From the NCBI GenBank assembly GCA_037903475.1, contig JBAJFG010000328.1, positions 496,001 through 560,000 of the forward strand: a stretch of 64,000 nt of DNA, in the 5' to 3' direction. A program made the translations under genes and the position numbers. Shown here piece after piece: positions 12,801 through 25,651 of the stretch. The notes beneath the pieces were generated by a model. That model ran no database searches, was not told the DNA's origin, and saw nothing but the letters and a program-made list of their open reading frames with translations. Numbering within the stretch: the first letter of the stretch is position 1; each line of letters opens with the position of its first letter. The stretch is from Ancylostoma caninum (lineage: Eukaryota > Nematoda > Chromadorea > Rhabditida > Ancylostomatidae).

Positions 12801-15800
12801 GTCAAGGGTTCGGAAGGTAATCATGCTATGACATGTCATCCACGCCATTACCCTGCTTTCGACATCCACCCCAGTGCCGCGTTGTAGCGGTCCACCCAAA
12901 GCAGATTTTTTGGGGGAACATAGACGTTTTTTCCCAAGGAGTGTTCCTGAGCCACCCCCAAAAGAGCTTGCTCCCGTAAAAACGCAACCCGGCAACCTTT
13001 GTCGTAGCAAAAACGTGAGGCTGTTCAGAACAAGAAGAACAATGCTGTAGTAGGGGTGTTCCCCTTGATTTTGGAGTATTAGCCATATTTCACTACGTAT
13101 TCTGAAACTGAGGGTTGCCAGAGTTGCTACTGTGTAAGTTCAATTTGGTCACCTAGTGAACACCTTATCTTGAGGATGTTGTGGTCGTTCTTCAAATCGC
13201 CATATGGCACACACTGTATCAACTGAATGGAGGTGTTGTTGTTTGCTTAGTTCTGTTTTCCAGTTCCGTGACGCAAATAAAAGAGATCTTAGCGACGTTG
13301 TCAGAGGAGTAAAGTCATCAGGTATCGCCTGGTTGAAAGATAATTCGGGATTTTTCTATAGCAAATTTCCTCACACACAGGTTTTTCCACTTATTGCGTG
13401 CTCTCTTTGAATTTGGCGACCTGAGTTGTTTCAGGATACAGAGGGAAAATCGCCTGAGAAGTATAAATACCATTCTCTTTACTTTCATCTCATGGGAACA
13501 GATTCTGATAAAGATGTGCTGATATATGACAGGAGGAAGAGTCCAGACTACAGACTGTAAGAGCCATCAATGATGCTTCTTTACATTCGATGATCATGCA
13601 CTGATCCCTAATCATATTCAGCAGGGCTGGAGTGACAGAGGACGGAAAATTCTTGATCATCTACGTCTATTCTAGTGATACTCCATTCAATACGCTGCAC
13701 TACTATGAATTAAGAGATACTGAGAAACTCGGTGGAAAAATTATTCCAAGAACTCTATTCGACGAATTCGACGCAATATATGGGGTTGGTGGTCTGCTCT
13801 TTTATCCATCAGCCAAAAGTTGTTGTTTTTGAGCAGACTTCGAACACACTATTCAAAAATAGCATTTTCTTAATCGGAAGGTTCCATAAAGCATTACCGC
13901 GAGGAAGGAAGAGAAACACAGTTCCTCCACTTCCTCCAACAACTGTACACTAGAGATCGGGAGAGAGCAGCAGACCTTTTATTGGCTTGTATATCCAATA
14001 TTGCTTGTCCAAAGTTTCATCTCATTTTTAGTTTTCAGATATTAGGAGATCGTTGACGCATTTGAAGTGTCAAGACCAAGACCAAAATATACACCATAAT
14101 GAAAACGCAGCTGTATTCTTTTCGGCATTCTTGTATGTTCCGTGAGGATTGAGAACGTCGAGGAATTGAGAACTGATACAGAACTCACACACATTTTGCA
14201 AAAAGCCCACTTACATGGAACATTCCAAAAAGACCACTTGATATCTGAAAAATAAAACATGAGTAGAAGTGTTCTTTAGGGGCTATGCAAATTTGTTCTC
14301 AGATATGTTACAGGGTGGCCGAAAACCAGTGCACCGTGCACTCCCCATTTCTGCGGCATTCCCAGATTTTTTCGCGTTCTTTTCTCATTTTCCTATCACT
14401 TCCTTACCTTTCATTCCCAAGCAATAGTTCTCTCGTGATGGTTGCCTCCAACGTCATGAGCAGTGGCAGTATTCAATTACAACAGGACTTTTGGTCTGAG
14501 GCGTACATTGTGAGAACATTATTTCTGCACAGCACAACTGTTCAAGACACAGTAAGAAAAAACTTCAAAAAGCTCAGAAACAATGGGAATAGAGAGGATA
14601 GATGTCTTTCTATGTACTACTGCAGCCCCTTCCAAGGAAGTGAAGCTTGCTCGGAGCAGGGTTGACAGAAATCCGTAGGTTCCTCGCGCAAAATGGGGAC
14701 AGAAGTGAGGATCGTCCGTGAATCCATGAGAGAAAATGTGTAAAAGGAGCTGAACATATGTCCTTACCATTCTCAAAAAACGCACACACTGTCCAATACT
14801 GTAAGAAGGAAATGGAAGAATTTGTGCAGGTAGGTGTTGAAGCGATTTTCTCGTTCTCGTTACCACTCGATCGTCCTTGCTGGCATGAAACTTTTCACTC
14901 TAGCAAACGCTGAGAGCGATATTGTCATAGCTAAATCCATTGCTTAGGCTTACTCCAAGGCAGAACTGTTGCTAGGACAGGTAAATCCCTGTCTTTGGCG
15001 CCGTGGAGCAAAACATTGTCAGGGCTTGCCTAGTTTCCATGGACTCCTGTCTAGTTTCTATGGACTGTTGAAGATTGGAGGCGTGAACGTTTGCTTGTGT
15101 TTGTGAGGGATAGGAAATGGCCTCTTCACAGCCCGAATCTGAATACAACAGATTTTCCCAGCAATCTCCGTTGAAGAGGAAAACCTGCTCAATCCGCATT
15201 GAGAATGTGTATTTCCTGAGCGAAACCCAAAAAAAGGCCTGGGAGGAAACGAGCGAAGGCCATGGTTCATGTGCAGCATATATGAAGACTGTGCTAAAAT
15301 TTGAACTTCTGTGTTCAAGTAGATAATTCTATAGCAATTTTTTGAATCGTGATCTGCACTTTTTGAAAATAGAGGACATGCCCTGCGACAAGGCTCTGCT
15401 CCTGCACAAGAGGCAACAACTGTTGAAGATTGGAGGCGTGAACGTTTGCTTGTGTTTGTGAGGGATAGGAAATGGCCTCTTCACAGCCCGAATCTGAATA
15501 CAACAGATTTTCCCAGCAATCTCCGTTGAAGAGGAAAACCTGCTCAATCCGCATTGAGAATGTGTATTTCCTGAGCGAAACCCAAAAAAAGGCCTGGGAG
15601 GAAACGAGCGAAGGCCATGGTTCATGTGCAGCATATATGAAGACATTGAGAGCCAGCGTTTCTGCCAGCGGAGGCTATGTTGTAGTCTGATGAGTTTTTA
15701 GGATATCTTCTGTCATCAGTAAAACTTTGTAAAAATTCGAGCTCTCTGCAATTGATGACCCAGTCACAGCATTAAATTTTAGTGCACGGGTAATTTTCGG

Positions 15801-18800
15801 CCACCCTGTACTATGGGCTTAGCACTGACGAAAGAACAAAAGAGCTGTGATCAATTTTGATTTCCCACGAAAAATGCAATTTCGGTTGATCTTGAGCGAG
15901 GTAGAACTGGATGGAGCTGTGAATGAAAGCAAGCTAATTTCAGGAAGACAGAGAGTAATTGTAAAGAAACACACCCATTCATTTCATGCCACAACTCATC
16001 TGGTTGCGACACTGAAACCCATTGTCGCAGTGTGTTCTGATCTCATTATTAAACGAGACTGGGAGTGTGGCTTGATATAATTGGATAGATCTTCCGCTGG
16101 AAATTTTATCTAAACAGAAGGATTTTTTTCGTTTTTTTTTATCCCTTCTGATGTCTGATTACTGATTTTAATTTTTTTCGAATTTGAAAATCTGATTTTC
16201 TAATTTCTGATCCAATTTTTTGCGTCGCAATGCTTTCTGATCTCAGTATTAAATTTCACCTCTTTCAGTATGTTGATCATGATGAAGAATCAATGTTGAT
16301 AATAACAAATCGAGACGCTCCTATGTTCAAACTGATTCGTATTTCACTGAAGAATGGTTCAGTATGGGATGTCGTGCCTGAAAATAAACAAGCAGTCTTG
16401 GACTATGCTTATTGTGTTGCAAAAGATCGTCTCCTTATTGCATACCTAGAAGACGTCAAGGTTAGTGGCCGTGATAGCAATGTGTTGTGCAGGTGCAGCG
16501 CAATTAATGCTAGTGACTGCTGTCCTTATAACTTTTTCCATAGTAACGTTTTTCACAATAAACCGTTCTATCTAGTCCCTTGCATCTTGAACACGCTAGG
16601 AATCACTTAACATGAAGTTCTTCTGTTTGTATGGCGGCCCTCACACTCTCGTAGCATGCTTTTGTTTTTTATGCTTTAAAGTAGTTCTGCCAGATCCCTC
16701 CCGAAAAAAAAACTGAGGAAGTCGGCGCAATCATAAGGCTTCCACCACAACTGTAGCTTCCGAGAGAATCTGTCTTACGTAGTTCTTCAATCCAGCAGGC
16801 ACCTTCGCTGGTCAATCTTTCGCAGAATTGAAGTAGTTGAATGATTTTGTCACTACTTTTGCATCCTCAGTACGTACCTATGCTTTGATTTTGTTTTTTT
16901 ATCACGTTCACAAAGAAAAAGCTAACAAAACATCCCACTGAGTAGTCAGGAAAGCGGTTGCAATACCGAGCGTGCTTAGCGGCGTTCATACAGTTTGCGA
17001 AGAGCGTCGCGTGCGGAAAATCCCTGGGAGTTTTACCGCAACAAAGAATACCTCAGACCATTCTACGTTGCGACTCGCAGAGCGAGCTCGAGCGATGCCG
17101 CGCAAGCTCGCGCAAGGCGAAATTTCTGAGAGTCTCCTGCTCGTCACTTGCCGCGCGGTCAGCATTGCCTCGGCCTATCATTCATCACGGCATCCTAGCT
17201 TCACATGTATACGCTTGATTCCTTCACGTCCATGAACAGCATTACAGAAATCCCCTTGGCATCGAATTACTAACCTTCAAAAATTTTTTCTCACTGTTCT
17301 GACAGTACAGAAAACTGAAAGAATAATGTTACCATAAAAGTCATAAGGAGCGTCAATCCTGATTCCACAACGCTAGGCCTTGGAGGAGGGCAATCAAGAT
17401 TGACGCTCTCTGTATGTCGCACCTTACACGACATATAATATCAGCTTGTATGCCCTGACGCACATGTTAGACCAGCTATGTTTCGCTTTTCAGCATAAAG
17501 TTTGCATACACGAGCTTGGCACCGGTCGACGTCTCTACTGTTTACCCTTGGGAATTGGGTCGGAAGTAGTTCGTCTGGAAAACTGTGAAAAAAATAGCAG
17601 TATCTAAGTTTGAGCTGAGACTAAGTTCTGTTTCAGGTCAGTGCTTGACATAGCCGCCAAAAAAGCGAACCTTGAAGTATTTCTAAGCTTTCAATCCTTC
17701 ACTGTTCCTAAAATTATTTATCGCATTGATTTTGCCACTGCTGAGAGGACGGGTACTCCTGCATTAGAAGAATGGCGGCGAACTCACATAGCGGGTTTTG
17801 ACGAACAAGCATTCATGACCCAGCAATTATTCTTGGAGAGCAAAGACAAAACAAGGGTAAGTGTACTTTTGTGCCTTACCGCTACAGCATGCAATAGTAT
17901 CCACTTCTAGGTCCCAATGTACATAATCTCATTGCGAAACACATCACGAAGCGGCAATAGTCCAACCATATTGAACGGCTATGGAGGTTAGTCCTTCTCC
18001 AACAATCATCACGCTGCAAAATACAGACATAAACAAATCTCTTCATGACGAATTCATGGTTGCTCCAGGGGACGACTGAAAGAAAATGCCACAGTTTCTC
18101 TTCTCTAAAATTATCATTTCTGGACCCTGATGCATCATGGAGTTTGTTTTGGTAGACGTGGTAGCAAATCCAAGCTTGTTTATCAGACACCCATCACCAT
18201 GATTACTCAGACGTGACCTTGATAATACTCGTTGGAATGAAATTACCTATTGTTCCAATCATGCAAGCTGCAGCTTACTTACAAGGGAAGGATACTTGGT
18301 CAAATGGCCATTCATAGCCTCTTGCATACTTTGTTATGCCTCTTGCGACGCTGATCTCAGATCCGTTTTCTGAATTTCCTAAATTGTTCGCTGTGATGAG
18401 TTATGCCCATTTTTGGTGCTAATGTTAAAATGTTGCACTTAGTGTACAAGGTGGGTTTGTGGCGGATAGCTGAGTCTCTCATTCCTCTCATTTCTCATTT
18501 TGAACTCTGCAGAGGAACAATAAAAAATGGTCGAACTGTGAGAATTACGATGAGAATGACGAATAAAGGATATCCCGTTACTACCGCTACTACGGTGAGG
18601 CCCAAAGACGAGCATAACTCATCATAGACAGCTATTTAGGAAATTTTGAGAACGGATCTGCAATCAGCGTCGTAAGCTGCATAAGGCAAAATACATGACA
18701 CTATGAATGGCCATACTGACCAGGTATCCTTGTTTGATTTCTGTCTGAATGCAATGCAAATCTATATTTCTCGAAACACTGTACATTTCTGGAACGAGCT

Positions 18801-21800
18801 GGTTTCTTATTGTGAGAATTTGCTCTGAACGCGGATGCGTCTTGGCATCTCTATCGGACATTCGGACTAGCATTGGTGCCCCCCCCATCCCTGATGCCCT
18901 CTTTGCATCAAAAGTCCTTTTTTTTCTACATTCGCCGGGCTTCGCGTGTGAGCGAGAAATCTATATTTCTCGAAACACTGTACATTTCTGGAACGAGCTG
19001 GTTTCTTATTGTGAGAATTTGCTTTGAACGCGGATGCGTCTTGGCATCTCTATCGGACATTCGGACTAGCATTGGTGCTCCCCCCCTGATGCCCTCTTTG
19101 CATCAAAAGTCCTTTTTTCTACGTTCGCCGGGCTTCGCGTGTGAGTCGGTTCCCGAGAAAACCGTAGCTTTCACCCTTATTATATTTAAAGTAATTATGT
19201 ATTTGATAAAAAGGATTCAAGAAAACATCACTGGGGAATAGATGTTGCCAATTGTTTCATATATACAGGACTTTCCAGCAGCAGGTATTATCGATTGAAC
19301 AGGTCCTGCATATATTCGCCTGATGTGGGAATCTCAAACACGATCGCTGAGGTGACGTACTGTTTTTCAGCGGAAACTTCTATCAATGTAACACTGGAAT
19401 GGAATGCCTGTGTGGTGACTTTCTTTGCTTCTGCGAGGCTTGAAAACAATTATAATGTATTAACAATTTTCTTCATTCTCCATACTCTTTGTGGCTTCAA
19501 TTCAGCACGAGCGTACGAACACTTTAAATTGGAGACTTTGCTCCAGATGAGTTGTGAAATCTTGAGGCTGGATTCCGGCGTGGCCGTAGCCGGACACCTT
19601 TGGCCGGCAAGATTTGGCCTACGACGCTTATACTGCAAATTCGTTATTCTACGGAATTCCCCAATATTCCTCAAATGATGGTTATTCGATGTGTTGAATC
19701 CAAATATCGTATTCATTTTGTACCACCCCCACGTTTCTGTGAGAGTACGGTGAGTGGTAGAAAACATACATAGTTCCAACGTGGCCACGAAAGGGGCCAC
19801 ATTTGGCCGCCACTTGGCAGGTGGTGAAATGTGGCCAATAGCTCCAAAAAATCAAGCAGAACCTCTGTAGAGGAGGGTTATTTTAGGTGCTATTCACTAA
19901 AATCGCATCTGTTCCGTATAATGACCCCATCTAAATAGCATTACACTAAGTATAGAAGAGATATGATATTCCAGAGAACTTTCTGAAACTGCGGATAGGC
20001 GGCTATCTGAAGTGCTGAACACTACTATCAATGTCATTCTGCATGATATTGCCGTTTCCCTGCTGAAATTAGCATTTTCTCTCGGATTCTGGTGGCCGAT
20101 CAAATGAGGCTGGCCGTGACCATGCCGGAATTTGGCCTCTGAATGCAATCCGGAATAGAATCTCTTAGCAACATTTCCCTATTTTTGTTATCTGTGAGTT
20201 TACACATTTGACAAGAAGCACTCTATGCTAGTATGGAAAATTCGCTGTTTTGGCAGCGAGAATTCCTCTTTCAACCCTTGACCTCCTGTATCATGCGAGT
20301 CATGCGACTGAGTGCGTAGTCGAATCATCATCCATCACGTCTTCAAGCTGCTGCCTCCAAAAATCCGCCACTACACTGGCATGACTTTGTTCTGCACTGC
20401 TCTAACCAACGTGATATACGCAGATATATTCAGCATCGGCCATTCCTTTGATCTGCCGTGTTAAATTCGCAGGGGGTACAGTGCGTAGGGCAGCCAATAA
20501 TAGCTTTCTTCCCCACTCGCCCACGTGACGATGGAGGGAGGGGGGAGGGGTCTGCGCTTCATATAAATTGATGTACCGCGACATACAAAATGTTCCAGTC
20601 GAAATTTCACATGTGAACCATATCATGAATTGGGGTGCGTTCACATAGACTCTTTTCCATGTGTTTCGTAGAGCTTCGTCTCGAACATGTAATAATAGTG
20701 GTGCGTTGACATTGTATCAGCGATAAATTCCGCGGTTAAGGTTTCAACATCGCCGAAATGCCTCATTTTTCACTTTACTACCTTATGTTTATGAAGCACT
20801 TCAGAGGAGTCATTGCACTGGCCAACATTCGCGGCGGAGGGTTAGCGTTTATAACTACTTCGTAGGCTATTGAAATTATTTTCCTCTCACATCTTTTTGA
20901 GGGAATACGGAGAGCGCTGGCATAGAGGAGGAATGCGAGAAAACAAGCAAAATGCTTTTGATGATTTCGTAGGTGCTGCAGAATTCCTTATCAACAACAA
21001 CTACACAAATAATAGAAAGTATGTTCCCATTTCGCTCATATACAGTGCTCACGCCACTCCAAGAACGATGATTTTTTTGAGGTTAGCCATCCACGGCGGT
21101 TCAAATGGAGGCTTACTCGTGGCAGCATGTTCACAGCAAAGGCCTGATCTCTATGGGGCTGTAATCGGCAGTGTGGGGTTCGTCACTTCTGATCTTATGC
21201 CAGCCCTTTCTCATTCATTTTCACTCAAACCAGAGAACCAAAAGTTACTACTCAGAGTGGAGCGTTTGAAGCGGAGCCCCAATACTGTTCCTCCCCACAT
21301 GACACCGGTTCACTAAGCGCGAATTTGGGCAGGTTTTACTCACCTGTTCCGCCTTCATCTGCACGTCTCTGCATTTTGCGTGCCGCGATCACGCTACTAG
21401 GATGGCAAGAACGAGACATCTCATCCTCGATTGCAATCACTGGGTGCAAAAATACTACAAAAATGAGTTTCCCAAACGCGTACGTGCTTTCTTTGCTAGC
21501 ACTTGAAGGGCTGGGAGGTTGTTGCGAAGTGGATTTTTGAACACGAGCAGCCTTCACGAGCAACTACATCCCACGCATCTGTTCCGATTGGTCATCACAC
21601 TAGGCCACAGTTTCACCCTGGCCTCAGTCGGCAAGACGAGCTCAGTAGGTATCTCCTATCTTCGATTCAAACGCGCGAGCGTCCAGGAAATGGAGTCAAG
21701 AGAATCAAGTTGAATCGGAGTGAACTACGGAGATTTTTCAGAGTTCTTGATATGTTACGCTTCCATAAGTTCACTGTTGGCGCATCTTGGATATCAGAGT

Positions 21801-22866
21801 ACGGTAATCCGGATGATCCCAAGGACTTCCAATTTATATACAAGTTCGTCCGTTGTGAAATCACTGATTCGTGTCCGTAAAAATATAGTGAACACCCAGG
21901 TATTCTCCTTTGCACAACATCCGTTTCCCTGAGAATGGTCAGTGGCCATCTACTCTGATGATCACTGCTGATCATGATGACCGTGTGGTTCCTAGTCATA
22001 CGTTGAAATACGCTGCGACATTGTACGAGAAGGTGAGCGGAAACAGAGTGGCACGTATATACTGTACCGGCCAAAATTATATAGCCTTTTGGAGTTTCCT
22101 CCTTATCCCACATAACTCCATTAAGACTAAAGCTTCGAAGCTCTTATTTCTATGGGTGTTGAAGACACTCACATGTTATAGGAATGGGATGACATCGTAC
22201 CATTTTGTCAACTAGTTTTCTTTAGGCAAAATGATTGCCTACAAATATGGTTATCCGGAATTCTACAGAATTTACAAAAAATCATAGGAGGGGTTTTATG
22301 GGCACTATTTTAACAGGAGTTGGGCCTCTTGTAATAGATTCAACTCACTTTTGGATAAAAACGTGTGGATTCAAATCGTTAATCGAAGCACACGAAGCAA
22401 ATTTGACTTCCTTTCAGCAGTAAATCAATGTAAAAATTTCTGCCACCCTTCATTTGTTACAATGTTAGGTAGGTCATGATGCGCCCTAAAGTAAATATCA
22501 CAAAAAGGTGCTTTCGTTCATTTCATGCAAAGCTTTAATCCACAAAAATTAGGGGAAATTTCAGAAGGCTATATAATTTCGGCCGGTACTGTAGAATATA
22601 CGTCTGTCAATTATTTCAGGCCAAAATGCATCCAAAACAAACCAACCCACTCATATTCCGTGTTGAGGAAAATGCAGGTCATGGTAATGGAAAACCTACT
22701 GGGAGAAGAGTACGTGATCGTCTTAAATTCTGCAATACCTTCCACTAAAACACCATACCGTCGACTTTGCAGCAATTTGTTTCATGACCTCTTTCAGATT
22801 TCTGAATATATCGACATGTTCAGCTTTCTGCAAAGAGTTTTGAACATTACATGGCAAGATCGATAA
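9871..22866 (+). CDS. Prolyl oligopeptidase (S9A), secreted-type, copy A
   Basis: Serine peptidase cleaving short peptides after proline. Exons read: 9871-10053, 10102-10229, 10284-10379, 11820-11915, 11974-12052, 13264-13380, 13435-13556, 13625-13784, 16269-16460, 17494-17558, 17637-17856, 17911-17986, 20741-20840, 20902-21018, 21082-21177, 21742-21843, 21900-22032, 22620-22709, 22798-22866. They total 2241 nt, an open frame of 746 aa plus stop. Residues 1-18 form a signal-peptide-like segment ending CSHA, not present in the usual cytosolic enzyme. Family landmarks: [15 protein letters not shown], propeller blades in exons 3-11, GYGGFN, ANIRGGG, then the triad Ser591 (GGSNGG), Asp676 (HDDRVVP) and His715 (AGHG). 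The S1 Trp (GASW) and Arg678 are kept. Odd points: His588 where Asn precedes GGS in most members, weak donors at exons 8, 10 and 15, and an AAAG acceptor at exon 5 shared with copy B. Repeats crowd introns 8, 12 and 17. Confidence 0.93.
10615..10745. repeat. Half-copy of a CTCAGACAT-ended repeat
   Basis: Starts TA-CTCAGACATTC and aligns over about 130 bases with 23372-23495, sharing ACAAAATCCGGT-type and TCATTTTGGTTTTGTTGC blocks. It contains a long G run at about 10688. No matching right end (GTCTGAG) was found, so it may be truncated. It lies in intron 3 of peptidase copy A; the rest of that intron (to 11819) shows nothing firm. Confidence 0.55.
12053..13263. other. Intron 5 of copy A
   Basis: About 1.2 kb between exons 5 and 6 with no recognised element. 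GC-richer patches near 12180-12360 and 12740-13080 may be unknown repeats. Confidence 0.45.
14311..15808. mobile_element. Tc1/mariner-type element with CAGGGTGGCCGAAAA ends
   Basis: TA-flanked 1.5-kb element in intron 8 of peptidase copy A. Both ends read CAGGGTGGCCGAAAA inward, followed by a GTGCAC block on each side. No transposase catalytic motif was recognised inside, so it is probably a non-autonomous or decayed copy. It contains an exact 225-bp internal direct duplication (separate entry). Confidence 0.75.
15065..15644. repeat. 225-bp direct duplication inside the Tc1-type element
   Basis: 15065-15289 and 15420-15644 look identical by eye, offset 355 bases. Each copy keeps the same short plus-strand ORF starting [13 protein letters not shown]. 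The identity implies a recent event, or a copying error during transposition or assembly. Confidence 0.85.
17348..17408. repeat. Short perfect-stem hairpin
   Basis: GAGCGTCAATCCTGATT (17348-17364) pairs with AATCAAGATTGACGCTC (17392-17408): 17-base stem with one C-A mismatch and a 27-base loop, in intron 9 of peptidase copy A. It could be a tiny MITE relic or a small-RNA-type hairpin; the stem is shorter than a usual miRNA precursor arm. Confidence 0.5.
18283..18732. repeat. Long imperfect inverted repeat (hairpin)
   Basis: Arms of about 130 bases (18283-18412 and 18600-18732) align as reverse complements at roughly three quarters identity, sharing GGCCATTCATAG, GACGCTGAT, CAGATCCGTT and ATTTCCTAAAT blocks, around a loop of about 190 bases. 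Probably an old MITE in intron 12 of peptidase copy A. Confidence 0.6.
18758..19144. repeat. Tandem duplication, unit about 190 bp
   Basis: 18758-18949 and 18957-19144 are nearly identical, differing by a few substitutions and length changes in C and T runs. ORFs spanning the junction (for example plus 18873-19241) are products of the duplication. Confidence 0.8.
19562..20150. repeat. TGGCC-rich repeat region
   Basis: The motif TGGCC/GGCCA recurs many times (for example about 19577-19620, 19778-19840, 20090-20135), and the outer parts share a weak inverted block ATTCCGGC-TGG. Possibly an eroded MITE with subterminal repeats, in intron 12 of peptidase copy A. Boundaries are uncertain. Confidence 0.35.
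22062..22591. mobile_element. Tc1-like MITE in intron 17 of copy A
   Basis: TA-flanked 530-bp element. Ends CTGTACCGGCCAAAATTATA and CAGTACCGGCCGAAATTATA run inward and continue TAGCCTT. The ends resemble the known Tc1 terminus. It fills nearly all of the intron between the Asp and His exons (22033-22619). Confidence 0.75.
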
Positions 22867-22912
22867 ACCATCGGCTAAAGAATATCGGATAAATATCGGA
22901 TTTGTGAGATTT

Positions 22913-22918
22913 AATAAA
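22913..22918 (+). terminator. Polyadenylation signal of peptidase copy A
   Basis: AATAAA 47 bases after the stop codon at 22864-22866. Confidence 0.65.
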
Positions 22919-23371
22919 TCTTCAATTGCTCACAACCTTTGGCTCCAAGAATTCTGTATTATTTCTAACGAAGAGAAATTGTCAGCCATTTACTTCTGCT
23001 TCCATTCCCATCAGCCAATTCGTTTTGCTTGCATTTCCCCGAGAATCCCGAAGAACTTCTTACAATTAGCTCCCCTTCATTCCTGCGCGACAGAAATGAG
23101 CGCGAAATGGCTATAGGGCAATTTATTTTAGATGCATGCGTTTGACGCGCTTGTCTTTATATGATGAAGGGTAGGGAGAGTCGCATCGCTGAAGTATCTC
23201 AGACGCACGCGATTATGGCCTTGCAACAGCTTACCATTCCCGAGTAGTCCCTTCTTTAACCATGGGAGAAAGCAGTGCTGTTGAAATGGACTCTCTGTAG
23301 GAATGCTCATCGCACTCGATTAATCTCTCGTTTTATATCCACAAAAGCCCCTCTTCTATTTTCATATCCTG

Positions 23372-23495
23372 CTCAGACATCCGCGCAGGAGTCCCGCCTG
23401 ACAAAAACCCCTCTTATCACTCTCGGGACAAAACCCGGTGCACGAGCGGGAGATATCATTTTGGTTTTGTTGCGGGATTAAGTGGAGAATGGTGG
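23372..23495. repeat. Second copy of the CTCAGACAT repeat
   Basis: Begins CTCAGACATCC and aligns with 10615-10745: shared TGACAAA, CGGGACAAAACCCGGT and TCATTTTGGTTTTGTTGC blocks. No right-hand end was found. Confidence 0.55.
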
Positions 23496-25447
23496 GGGTT
23501 TATAATTGCCACGTGCTAATCCATATCAAGAGAAGGATATATAAGGGCCTCAGTTTGTAGGCAGACCGACGACAAACTTTTCGACAACAGAGCTAGCTAA
23601 AAGCTTGTTCGCAAGTTGTTTTTGGGCGTATTCGGCTCGACAACTTGTTTTTCTGGGTTCTGAGTTGTGGCAGGCGTTGGCGCACGAAATGCTGGAATTC
23701 TTTTTCAATTTCGGTACAAAATCCGGTCTTTTCCGCACCATGATACAGTTATCATCTTCAGGACAAAATCCGATCTCTTGACGGAGCTTGCAAGTTCTTC
23801 CAGGTAAAGACCTGGAAACCTGGAAAAAGACATAAAGAGGGAAAAATGCACAGAAAGAGATAGGGAAGGAAAAAGAAGGGAAGAAAGGGTAAAAAGCAGT
23901 CTCAAAGAACAAAAGCAGAAGAAAAGTCGACATGAGCGGCTGCGAACCTAATTCAACTTTGAAAAAATTCGAGAGTTCAAGTGAAAAGAATGAATTTCTA
24001 AATACATTAATTCTAAATTCAATGCATTGGTTTGATTTAGTCCCACCTATAAAACTCAACTCCTGAGAATAAATTAAAAAAGGACACCAGAATCCCGAAA
24101 AGAATCCATTTCTGCCAAATTTGAGTCCAATTCCATGAAGGCAACTCTCAGACGCTCGGGGCGGTTCGCAGACGTTACCTCCGTGCTGCCTGTGCCCCCG
24201 CGTCTGGAACTCTGAGGGGTGCCTAATGCAACTGAACCAGTAAGAATAAGCTCCTATATTGACGTTTCCGAAATGACAATTGAATTCTCAATGGTGTTAA
24301 AGTCCAAACAATCCGTGCGAGCCCTTTTTGAGTCATAACGAAGACATCAAATTCTGATGGAGCTACGGGTGAGGCAGTACTGACCAATTTTCTGTTGCAA
24401 CATGCGTACGGAAGAATGTAGGATCCAAGTGATGAGAAATTAATAGTAAGTTAATCTTACAATTCAGCTATGCAAGAGCTTCCAAGCGCTATGAAAATGT
24501 TGAGAAATTGCATTTACTGTGATGCCACAGTGTACGAAGTACTAAGAAGATTCATCATTGGTTGAAGCCGGTTCTTTTTGTTTGTGAGGAATCAATCAGC
24601 AATGATTGAAAGAAAAAGGAAACAAAAACCAAATCTTTGTCTCAGTTGCTTTGGATCTAGTATTTTCTAGATCCTCATTGTCAGAAACATATACAGCTTT
24701 TTATCTTTCAGGTTTTAGAAGGGAGCAGAAATGTTATGCTAAGCAGGCGATCGCCTCTGACATCGAAAAGAGCTTATCTGCTCAAGCCAGCGAGTGTCAA
24801 ATTTAGTTGCCAGTCAAATTTATGCTACGATAAAAATTTTTTGGTGTAGAAGAGATCCTCAGAGTAGTGCTGGTCAATTTAGTCAAAGCGACAACAACTT
24901 CTCCACTTCCATTCCACAGTTTTTCGAGCCTCGACTAGTATTGAAAAAAGAAAATCTTATTTTCCTATCTTAATCCATGAATGTTTCCTATCTTAATTCA
25001 TGAATGATGCATTACGAGGAGCTGGCTAATTTGCACCTGTACCAAAACTTTTTAAGCGTCTCATTTCGGAAAAGTCATCTAATAAAACGTGTCTACTGCA
25101 TATAGGGAACGATATACGATGAGAAGCACAATGAAATAGGCTTCACATGTGCCGATGAAACGGAAAAAAATCTCGGTGCTTCCACATGCTCCGCCTGCTG
25201 TATGCGCAGTGCCAGAATGCCAGCATGAACAATCTGTATCACCTGTTTCAGAACCGATACTTGTTGCATGCATAGATTTCAAAAAAAAGTGAACCTGGTA
25301 TTTACGTAGCGTGGCAGTGGTTCCATGCTTTAATGTTCTCCCTTTTCTTAACTTGACATCTCATCCATCATAGAACTATTCCACCACACTATCTATCATG
25401 TACGATTACATGGAAAAACCTGAGCTCAATTGAATGCAGTATTCATT

Positions 25448-25651
25448 CTAATCCATAACATGGCGCAGGACAATGAGCATAAATAAGACAAATGCCCAAA
25501 ACCAAGCCAGAGGAGAAGAGAGAGAGGGGAGAAAGACAAGGTGGGGATAAGCGGCTAACAGAATCACAGCTACTATTATCAAAATGCAGCAAATCATACC
25601 AAGTAGTGTGCACATACAGCTTATGTTTAATGTTGTTGCTTGGTCATCCAC
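25448..25651 (-). CDS. Hypothetical small membrane protein (or exon)
   Basis: A 67-codon ORF starting MDDQATTLNISC and ending RHVMD. It has two strongly hydrophobic stretches, about residues 16-34 and 44-63, separated by a short PSLSSP loop. The composition is unlike a random AT-rich ORF, but there is no clear splice acceptor, no family match and no AATAAA downstream. A nearby minus-strand ORF at 25079-25282 also has one hydrophobic segment. The pair might be exons of an unrecognised gene. Confidence 0.22.
   Translation of the reverse strand: MDDQATTLNISCMCTLLGMICCILIIVAVILLAAYPHLVFLPSLSSPLAWFWAFVLFMLIVLRHVMD

Noticed and set aside
23550..24059. 169-codon minus-strand ORF with a Cys-rich tail
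   Set aside because: It overlaps repeat-like ACAAAATCCG blocks, has no splice or start context and no recognised domain. The hydrophobic part comes from a purine-rich tract.
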